A stretch of DNA of 64,000 nucleotides from Brachionus rotundiformis. Lineage: Eukaryota; Rotifera; Eurotatoria; Ploima; Brachionidae. Made by a program: the position numbers and the translations under genes. Where the stretch lies: NCBI GenBank assembly GCA_016802295.1, contig JAESIW010000157.1, forward strand, positions 278,351-342,350, in the 5' to 3' direction. Positions 56,338-64,000 of this stretch are shown here, one piece after another (the stretch's first letter is position 1; each line of letters starts with the position of its first letter). The notes below the pieces were generated by a model. It was not told the DNA's origin. It did not search any database and worked only from the letters and a program-made list of their open reading frames with translations.

Positions 56338-58929
56338 TTAATCGTCATTCTTATCAAAATATTTCATATTTTTTCTGAAAGAAAAGTTTTCTCTTGGTTT
56401 CCAACTTCCAAAGCGTTTATTGTACTTTTTTTTGTTGGACTGATCTTCTTCATACACTGAAGATGGCATTTGTTCATTAATTTTCTTGCTCAACCATTCC
56501 GGAAGCTCAAGAGGCTTGAATGAGACTAGTCTATTTATCTAAAATATAACTTTATTTTTAATTGTTAAAAAGAATTATTTCGAATACCATTTTGGTAAAA
56601 TTCGTTTTAGTGCCATCATCTATTAAAACAGATCGACCAAGTCGACCTGCTCTTCCAGTTCGTCCTGATCTGTGTATATAAAAATCTATTCCATTTACAG
56701 GAGCTCCAACTTGAATTACCAAATCAACTTCAGGAATGTCGATACCTCTTGCAGCTACATCAGTTGCCTTAAAATATTTATTTAATTTTTTCATCAGAAC
56801 ATAAATTGTTATCAGAAAATTACCACAATGATGTCGAGAGAACCTTTTCTAAATTTTTCCAAAATTATCTCTCGTTTTCTTTGTGAGAGGTCTGAGTGAA
56901 GATCACTTGATTTATATCCGTTCCGCGACAAATTAAAATTTATTCTAATTGCGTCTCCTGGATTAAAAAATTATTAAATTTATATAAAAGATACTTTTTC
57001 AAAATACTTTTCATATTAGAGAAAATTATGCATCTTTCGGATTTGAATTGGTCCAAACAATTCAGAATTATTTGGTCATTGAGAGTCTCAGGAGCCCTAA
57101 CAGACAAATGCTCTATATTTGCTGGCAATTTTTGCTTTTGACCTTCGGTCAAGTCAACAGTAATTGGATTGTTCATGTATTTGGCAATCAGACCCTGAAC
57201 ACTTTTATTTATTGTGGCGCTGAACATCAGCATTTGCTTTTTGTCTGTCATTTCGATAACATCATGAATTTGCTCCTGTAATAAGAACAATAATTAATCA
57301 AAATTATCATTTAAAATATAATTTTATGATATTTCCTCATATATCTCATATTTATGTTTCTTTAAAAGCAATCATATTATACCGATTAATAATTAACTTG
57401 TTATTTAGTTATGGTCATTTAAAAATAAAATTTAAATTTATCATATCAATTGAATAAAACAATATGAGATAAACCTATCTTAATTATTTGTTCAAGATAA
57501 AATAAAAAAGCAGGGCTAGAGCATTGTTTCATTTTTAATTCTATTTAAAATAAAAAAAGAAGTATTTCTAATTTGAAGCTTAAATTTGTTTTTAAGAATA
57601 AAGCTTTTCTTTTTATTAGGATAATTATTTTATGGCAATTTTTTAATAGTATAAATAAATTAGAATTTTTTGGAAGAGAATATTGGGAAAACTAAAAGTC
57701 CGAAACCTAATCAGCTACTAGAAGTCTTACTAGAAGGTATTAATTTAGCAAAATAGAATTCTTTTATCAAATGTCCTCAATTCTTAGTGTAAAATCAAAA
57801 GTCTACTTTATTTTAATATTTACCAAAATACTAAGAAGAATAAAATTTACTTACGACAAAATTAGGATTTAGTAATTCATCAGCTTCATCTAAACAGATA
57901 ATTTCAATATCGTCAGCTATCTTTAACAACATAAATTTATTAATTCTTTTCGTATATTTCCAATTTATTCTCAAACTTACAAAATTTTTTCTATTCATTA
58001 AATCTCTTAGACGTCCAGGCGTAGCACAAACTTAATTAAAAGTTAGATTTTACCAATATTAAATAGTTACCAAAAACACTTACCAATATCTACTTTGCCA
58101 TTAAGAGCACTAATTTGTCTCTCATAGCCTGTTCCTCCAAGAATAGATATGCATTTCAAATTCGGTGATAATTCTTGAATGGATCTTATTTTTTTTTAAA
58201 TTAATAAAAAAATTAAGTAAATTATGCTCAAAATTACTTTGTTAATTGTAGGCAAAGTTCTCTGGTAGGTGATAAAACCAAGCATTTGGGGAATCGGCTA
58301 CTATTTTTACTGTTTAATATACGACTCACTATTGGGATTGCAAATGCAAGAGTTTTACCACTTCCAGTAAATGCTTTTCCAACTAAATCTCTTTAATTTA
58401 AAAAAAAATAAAACAATTTATTTATAAAAAAATTGTAATATTTTAACTACTTTCCATCCAAAGTGTGCATTAGAGTTTTTTCCTGAATCTCAAATGGTAA
58501 AGTAAATCCTAATTGGTCTAAACGGGACAAAAGTTGCTCAGGAATTTTAAAATCTCTAAAACTGTGATGTTCTTTGTTTGAGTAACTTATTTGTTGACCA
58601 CTAGGCATAACAGGTTCAGCATTTTCAAAATCTTCAAAACCTGAACCATTTCTGTTTGGATTTTCAAACTTTTTTTTATATTCCAATTTTTTTTTGCTTA
58701 TTCCATAATGATTGAGTCCGTCTTTGCTGTTTTTTTTATATTTAAAATCATAAGAAGAAATCACATCTGTACTAGAAATGTAATATCGTCTTGGCTCTGA
58801 ATTTATCATGATTTGGTTCAAAGATTGATTGACCGTAAATGTCATGTTTGGCAAAATCTTTGAACATGCGAGAGCATTTCTATGAAATGAGATGGCCTTA
58901 GGAATTAAATTTCTGCACAATTGGTTCAT
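56338..58929 (-). CDS. DEAD-box ATP-dependent RNA helicase, probably mitochondrial
   Basis: Nine minus-strand exons with matching phases: 58451-58929, 58238-58390, 58084-58184, 57981-58030, 57855-57920, 57008-57275, 56824-56957, 56588-56767 and 56338-56538, giving 543 aa. Helicase motifs in order: a Q-motif region (FTLPFEIQEKTL), Walker A AFTGSGKT, PTREL, a GG segment (ILGGTGYERQ), TPGR, the DEAD box (LDEADELL), SAT (MFSATI), IIFSNMK, SSDLHSDLSQRKRE, ATDVAARGIDIPEVD and HRSGRTGRAG. The N-terminal ~55 residues are rich in Arg, Asn and Ser and nearly free of acidic residues (MNQLCRNLIPKAISFHRNAL, later PRRYYISS), as in mitochondrial targeting peptides. The C-terminal tail is basic (KKKYNKRFGSWKPRENFSFR). 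It would unwind or remodel RNA, possibly in mitochondrial ribosome assembly; the exact orthologue (DDX28-, MRH4- or DDX21-like) is not settled. Intron 5 (57276-57854) is long; the others are short. Confidence 0.92.
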
Positions 58930-59670
58930 CTAAAAGATATAATAATTTTCAATATTTAACGTGATAGTTTATGAAAAATTTTTTTCTAAAGAAAATAATT
59001 AAATATAATTGTTTAAAAAAATTAATCATGTATACATTAACTTTTCTATTCTATTTGAAATATTGCAAATCTTTAGGTTAGAACTAAAAATTGGGTAATA
59101 ATTTGTTAGGTTTATTTTTAAAAATCTTTTATTTTTGAAATAATTATTTAACTAGTTTGTAATGAGCAAAAGTAAACTTGTGTCAACGACTGTAAGAGTT
59201 TAATTGTTATAAGATTGAAACGATGAAATTAACTCTAAAAGAAAAAAGGTTGAATTTGAGCTTTACTCTAAGAATCGTAGTGAACACGAGGTTGTGGTAT
59301 ATTTTATTATTTATAATTGAATAAAATATTAAAAAAATTAAGAAAAATATCAACATGATTCAATTTTGTATCAAATAGTTTTAAGATTGAGAATTTTTTG
59401 ATTTTAGTTATTCATTATCAACAGGCATGAAATGCCTTCCTTTTATTTAATTCTTCGATGAAGTGCTTTTGGAGCATTATGTTAATCGAATTAATGTTGA
59501 AAAATTTGCTATCTGTAAAAATTTAATTTAAAATATCTATTAAATAAAATTATTTGAAATAAACCATTCTAAATTGTTTGTTCAAGATAAAAAAAACAAA
59601 GCTTTAAAAATTCAATCACTTTTAATTTTCTCTAAATCCAAAAAAATTGTTTTCGAATTAAGTTGCGGGA
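58930..59670. other. intergenic region between divergent genes
   Basis: About 740 bp separates the start codons of the minus-strand helicase and the plus-strand unknown gene, so it should hold both promoters. The words ttcaagataaaa and aattgtttgttcaag near 59574 also occur in the helicase's long intron at about 57486. No gene was recognised. Confidence 0.5.
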
Positions 59671-61940
59671 ATGAGTGGAGAAAATAAAACAAAGAAAAGA
59701 AAATTAGATCAATTAGATAAACCAAAAGATTTATGGCATGTTAAGAAATTCGAGTCAAAAGAGAGTCTTGATAATTTTATTAAAAATAATAACTATAGTT
59801 ATAGAAGCTCGGAAGAAAAGACACAAAAACAAGCATGCCGTTTTTGTTTATTTTTTAACCCAAACAGTTTATTACACATGGTTCAGGTTTATTTAAGCTG
59901 TCCCGATTGCAAAGCCAACTCCAAAAACAGTTGTTTAAAGACTAATGTTTGCTATAAATTAAAAAAATATGAACTTTTATGTAAACACATAAATCTCTCT
60001 GATAAAGAATGGGTAATATTTAACGAAACCGGTTCGGTCAATGATATTACTGAAGAAATTTCTAACATGGCTATTTGTAGTAACATCCAAAAAGATTATA
60101 GTGAGCCCAAAACCAATTATGCTTGGGTTGTTTCAAATATCATGCCTAATCAAACAGAACTATATCAGGAAATTTTTATTATAGAAATGCAAAATAAATG
60201 GGTCGAGTTTAATTGTGGTGAAGAAGTCGAATCATACACCTTTATTTCAAATATCTCTGATAATGTAATTTTAGAAAGAGATAACTCAAAATTTTTTTTA
60301 AATTCATACGGATTCCTTTCGGAAGATCGAACAGTAATTTATGATGGCCAATGGGTTGATGACTTGACTATTCAAGTATCATAGAATACCAAATATTGAT
60401 CTTTGTTTTAACCAATCTTAATATCGAGAGTCATTATGAGCAGTTTTAATAATAATAATAATAATAATAATATGAGCTAAAACAGGCATTAACCTGTAGA
60501 GCAAGACTAAGAGTCTCACTATGGTAGCTTAAACGAATTACACAACAATTTAATTAACTAAAAAGAATAAGATTTGTCTGATTGTAGTTTATCTGACGCT
60601 AAAAATCATCCAGTTTTTTTTTAAGTTATCTTTTGATTTTGCTGCCAATACTTCAGGTGGCAATCTATTCCAGTTATTAACTACTCGATTTAAAATAAAA
60701 TCCTCTCTGTGACTTATCTTTGTGTACTGCTTTAACAGTCTATACTTTTGACCTCGAATGTCTATGCTGTTATGCCTTTGAAAATTTTTATTTAGGTAAA
60801 TTAAAAATTCAAACTTAGAATTTGATTAGTTTAATCAAAAAGCAAGACCATAATGACAATAGATATTTCTAATAATTTTAAATACTCTAATTTGGTTTCA
60901 TTTTAAAAACATTTGATCAATTTTTTTCAAATAATTAAAAATTAAAAAATAATTTTAATAGAATCCATGTTTTGAATGTTCGAGTGAAGCACAACGAATG
61001 ATTTTTAACTGCGATCATACCAGTATGAATGCATCTATTTATTATTTCACTTTAATTATTATTTTTATGATTTATTCTAGAAGATAATCAAAACAATTCA
61101 AGCAAGAAACGAATTTGGAAGGCTAAGATTAATTTTGGAAAAAAATATTTTAAAATGAAAGATCATGATACCTGGGAGGAATATTGTGATGGAGAAATAT
61201 GCAATAGATTTAAATTTATAGAATTTAATAAATATGGGAATTTAATTATTCAAAGAAAATCTAACCAAAATCCTGATTATCTAAGATTCACTGATCATGA
61301 ACTTTTTATTGGACCTATAAAAGATCATATTTATTATCCACTGTACGAAGGATATTGGGAAAAAGAGAGCAAACTTGATACTATCGGCTTACATATGATA
61401 TCTTTAGAAAGTGTTGACCAACTTTCTGATCAACATATTTCTAAATTTCTTGAACTTGCAAGAGAATATGTGAAACAATTTGAAAAAAATATCGCTGGCC
61501 TTGAAGATCCGATAATTCAATATTTTCAACTGAAGGATCCAAAAATTTGTGCTGAAAAACAATTTGCACGAATAGTCAAAATTAGTAAAACAGATTGGAT
61601 TTTCTGCTCTGCAAGATTAGGTACAGATACAGATACTGATGTTTTTATCTTCGAATCACATGATCAATATCAAACAGATCAAAAGTTAATAAGCCAAATA
61701 AGAAAATGGTATGATAAAGACGAGATAAGATTGGAATTTTTATTAAAAAAAGAAAATAATATTTTAGATAAAAATCTTAGAAATTTTTATTCTCTTGCAT
61801 GGTTAACAGAAAATATTGTGAAAAATCTAGATATTTCATATATTGTGAATTTTGAATTTGATGAAAGCAAATTTGTGAGTCATTTTAATTCTTGTATTGA
61901 AAAATATGAATTAACTGAATTTCCAAAAATAAATAATTAA
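59671..61940 (+). CDS. protein of unknown family, three exons, 541 aa
   Basis: Exons 59671-60375, 60962-61022 and 61081-61940. The donor at 60376 (gtatca), the 61-bp middle exon and the last acceptor agree in phase, so I join two long open frames that would otherwise look like separate genes. The N terminus is Lys-rich (MSGENKTKKRKLDQLDKPKD), then comes a short WHVKKFESKESLDNFIKNNN block resembling the N-terminal segment before zinc fingers in some MULE/FLYWCH-type proteins, then CRFC and CPDC...C..C cysteine pairs. The middle exon encodes a further zinc-ligand-like set, NPCFECSSEAQRMIFNCDHT. The C-terminal 285 residues contain YLRFTDHELFIGPIKDHIYY and a long helical part; no enzyme motif was recognised. 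No signal peptide or membrane segment was seen. Function unknown. A 5'-truncated LINE sits in intron 1. Confidence 0.65.
60445..60790 (-). mobile_element. 5'-truncated LINE with (ATT)n 3' end, inside an intron
   Basis: The minus-strand frame 60589-60777 encodes, without interruption, the C-terminal end of a Jockey/CR1-type LINE protein (RHNSIDIRGQKYRLLKQYTK, then FILNRVVNNWNRLPPEVLAA, and KSKDNLKKNWM near the stop). About 115 bp of 3' UTR follow, ending in an (ATT)n microsatellite (plus-strand (AAT)n at 60448-60471). Truncation at the 5' end and a simple-repeat tail are what LINE retrotransposition leaves. The intact frame suggests a young insertion. Confidence 0.88.
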
Positions 61941-62489
61941 ATTTCTTTAAATACAAAAATAAAACTTTTATGGTAAGTTTTGGTTTAAGACAAATTTTAG
62001 TAAATAGAATAAATAAAACAAAATAAAATTTCAATTTTTAATTTTTTTATTTAATAAAAATAGTCGAAAAAATAATTCTATTCTAATAATAATTTAAACA
62101 AATTGTTTAAAACTCGAATTTGAGTAATTTCTATAAATAATTTTAAAATTACAAAAAGCTTTGCAAACAAAAAAATTAAATAAATTTAATAATATCAATA
62201 ATGATAAACGACTTTATCAAATTTTGTATTCGTTGTTGTAATTTTTTAAAAATTATCACTTTAAATATTTAAAAATGACTTTATCAAACTAAAAGTTAAT
62301 TAAAATAAAATTATTTAAAACTCTCTCAGCAAAAAAATTAATCATTAACTAAGTAAAGAGCTATCCGCTATTGCCAAAAAACCAACATTAACTAGTTATT
62401 TATTAATGGTCAATTTCTAAGCTGTTTTAAGTTAAAAACTGTCACAAAGCAAAAATAAAATTCAGATCTTAAATTAATTAAACAATTCT
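61941..62489. other. spacer between converging genes
   Basis: AT-rich; 3' flanks of the unknown gene (plus) and the WD40 gene (minus). Nothing else was recognised. Confidence 0.5.
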
Positions 62490-64000
62490 CTATCGTTGTA
62501 CATTTATAACTCTTAACATTAACAACTGCTGTTCTCCATCTTTCTCACCAATGGCAACTATTGTCTTGTTGTGTTTGGCCATATTAACCTCTATCAAATT
62601 CATTCCTACCGGCATACTTGATATTTGATTACCGCCAAACAATCGCCACAAGGCGACTGTTTGATCGGTCGAGCCGGACACAATAAGATCATTGTTTGAT
62701 ATGGAAACACATGTTACTTCACCACGATGTCCATTAAGTACTGAAACCAAGTTTTTGTTAATTGTATTCCATACTTTTACTGTACCATCACTACTTCCAC
62801 TGACAAGATGTTCCTTGTCAGCTGATATGCTAATTTGGTTAATGGGACCAAGATGAGCTGTGTTGTCGCTTTGGTCGACATAGGTAGTGGTTATTTGGCA
62901 TGTGTGGATGTTCCATTGGATCAAGTGTCCGCCTCTGGTGCCAGTTATCACTTCTCCATTGTTCAATACAGCAATACATTTGGGTTCGGCATCGAATGCA
63001 ATGCTTTTTGTTTGTCCGATTTCGGACGCTTTAGTCAAGTCAAAGACAACGAAATTTGTGCCTGATGCATACCTGCAGCCGACTATAGCATGCCTCTCGT
63101 CAGGCGTGACTACTACAGACTCGGGAATATCGCCCAGAGACAGTGTTGGATCGGATTTAACTTCTTTGGTAAGCTCAAATGTGACGAGATCCAAGATTCC
63201 GACACTAATGCCTCTACCAAACCGCTGATTGCCAGCCATATATATCGAATTAGTGTCCTGGCTCAGCTCGAATACACAGCACTTAATTTGATGTGACATT
63301 TGAATTGGCTTACCGGTCTGTACCTCCCAAATGTGCACACTTTGTATTGGCGAGTCTATGGCCGGACCATCGTTGGACAAGCCGACTAGCAACGAGCCAT
63401 TACACGCCAAACTCAAACAACTACAATTGTTTCCATTGCCAATCATTGATCTAACCAATTGGCCGCTAAGCGTGTCCCAGATCTGTGGTGCTCCACATGA
63501 TTGACCAATAATGGCGTATTTACCATTTGGTGTCATAGTAACACAATTTACATTGCTCAACTCGTACTCACCATTGTTATTTTGGGCGAAAAACATTGAA
63601 CTCATGGCAATGTCGCGCTGTGAAGAATGGTGTGCAGCTTGACTCATCGAACCTGAATTGTAAGCAACCGTAGGCCCATAAGTGGTCACTGTGGTAGTTG
63701 TGCCACCGACACCACCCATTGTTTGCTCATACATTTCCATTGTTTCATTTACAGACTGAGTTACAATTGGTTGAGGTTGTGGAAAGTAGTTGTAGCCCAT
63801 GTCAAGTGTGTCTTTGGCCATAAATTCTTCTTGTTTGGAAAATTTGGACTCATTGTTGTGTATAAGTGGCACTTGTTCTCGTCCAGCGGTGTTCATCTCA
63901 TAAGACTGGTTTGTAGTGTTTGTGGTGCTTGAGAACATGGATGCTACTTTGCCAGCTGTAGTAGTGGCTGCCGGTTTAGCTCTTGCCGCTGGGACACACA
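62490..64000 (-). CDS. WD40-repeat protein, 5' end outside the window
   Basis: The minus-strand frame is open from the stop at 62490 to the window edge. A Met at 63938 would give 482 aa, but the frame continues upstream without a stop (VPAARAKPAATTTAGKVASM), so the true start may lie outside. The first ~120 residues are Ser/Thr/Gln/Asn-rich. From about residue 130 there are at least seven WD40-type blades, for example VNCVTMTPNGKYAIIG then QIWDTLSGQ, VHIWEVQTGKP, INQISISADKEHLVSGSSDG then TVKVWN, and VTCVSISNNDLIVSGSTDQT then VALWR. This would form one beta-propeller used for protein binding. The layout recalls the propeller part of NWD1/NACHT-WD proteins, but no NACHT domain is visible here. 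No introns are seen in this part, and GC content is higher than in neighbouring DNA. Confidence 0.82.
   Translation of the reverse strand, partial: CVPAARAKPAATTTAGKVASMFSSTTNTTNQSYEMNTAGREQVPLIHNNESKFSKQEEFMAKDTLDMGYNYFPQPQPIVTQSVNETMEMYEQTMGGVGGTTTTVTTYGPTVAYNSGSMSQAAHHSSQRDIAMSSMFFAQNNNGEYELSNVNCVTMTPNGKYAIIGQSCGAPQIWDTLSGQLVRSMIGNGNNCSCLSLACNGSLLVGLSNDGPAIDSPIQSVHIWEVQTGKPIQMSHQIKCCVFELSQDTNSIYMAGNQRFGRGISVGILDLVTFELTKEVKSDPTLSLGDIPESVVVTPDERHAIVGCRYASGTNFVVFDLTKASEIGQTKSIAFDAEPKCIAVLNNGEVITGTRGGHLIQWNIHTCQITTTYVDQSDNTAHLGPINQISISADKEHLVSGSSDGTVKVWNTINKNLVSVLNGHRGEVTCVSISNNDLIVSGSTDQTVALWRLFGGNQISSMPVGMNLIEVNMAKHNKTIVAIGEKDGEQQLLMLRVINVQR

Noticed and set aside
1..64000. CRISPR arrays, operons, bacterial-type promoters or ribosome binding sites
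   Set aside because: The window is eukaryotic: spliced genes with GT/AG introns, animal protein families and eukaryotic transposons. No regularly spaced repeat-spacer array was seen.

Overview
The window is metazoan nuclear DNA. It is very AT-rich and its genes are interrupted by introns, many only 45-60 bp long, with canonical GT/AG ends. The gene content (p38 MAP kinase with a TGY loop, alpha-type nicotinic receptor, Ly6 protein, TOPBP1, copper monooxygenases of the DBH/MOXD family, SMYD4, an SLC1 transporter) is animal. The small introns, base composition and transposon content would fit a small invertebrate such as a monogonont rotifer (Brachionus-like). That taxon is inference from general knowledge and was not tested. 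Gene models below were built by joining exons whose phases agree across every splice site.

Layout. 1-14.9 kb: AT-rich DNA holding, on the minus strand, a 10-cysteine Ly6/three-finger GPI-type protein (3.7-4.2 kb), a p38-type MAP kinase (5.6-7.3 kb, with a MITE in one intron) and an alpha-type nicotinic acetylcholine receptor subunit with a 9-bp microexon (9.0-11.6 kb). A TTAA-flanked MITE and a LINE 3' end follow. 14.9-20.0 kb: an eight-exon TOPBP1 gene that appears to end before the usual C-terminal BRCT pair. 21.0-21.5 kb: a broken AlkB-like dioxygenase next to a perfect 22-bp inverted repeat.

22-37 kb: two nearly identical 11-exon copper type II monooxygenase genes (616 aa each) about 10.46 kb apart in the same orientation. 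Between and beyond them lies transposon debris: a Ty3/gypsy element with its reverse-transcriptase core deleted, two MULE transposase remnants, a DDE_Tnp_4-like transposase remnant, a second copy of the TTAA MITE, a 653-bp inverted-repeat element and a LINE fragment. The two monooxygenase copies show patchwork identity that suggests gene conversion. 37.9-42.9 kb: a GC-richer gene for a 1,506-aa low-complexity AT-hook protein; its first intron contains a 217-N gap flanked by a duplicated sequence, probably an assembly artefact.

43-50 kb: mostly noncoding, with one orphan terminal exon, a LINE remnant and a Tc1/mariner-like fold-back MITE. 50.3-64 kb: an intronless SMYD4-like gene, a seven-exon SLC1-family transporter lacking two binding-site residues expected in glutamate transporters, a nine-exon DEAD-box RNA helicase with a mitochondrial-looking N terminus, a three-exon gene of unknown family carrying a 5'-truncated LINE in its first intron, and a WD40 protein running off the window end. 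No gene cluster acting as one pathway is evident. The nearest to a functional pairing is the Ly6 gene and the nicotinic receptor, 5 kb apart on one strand.
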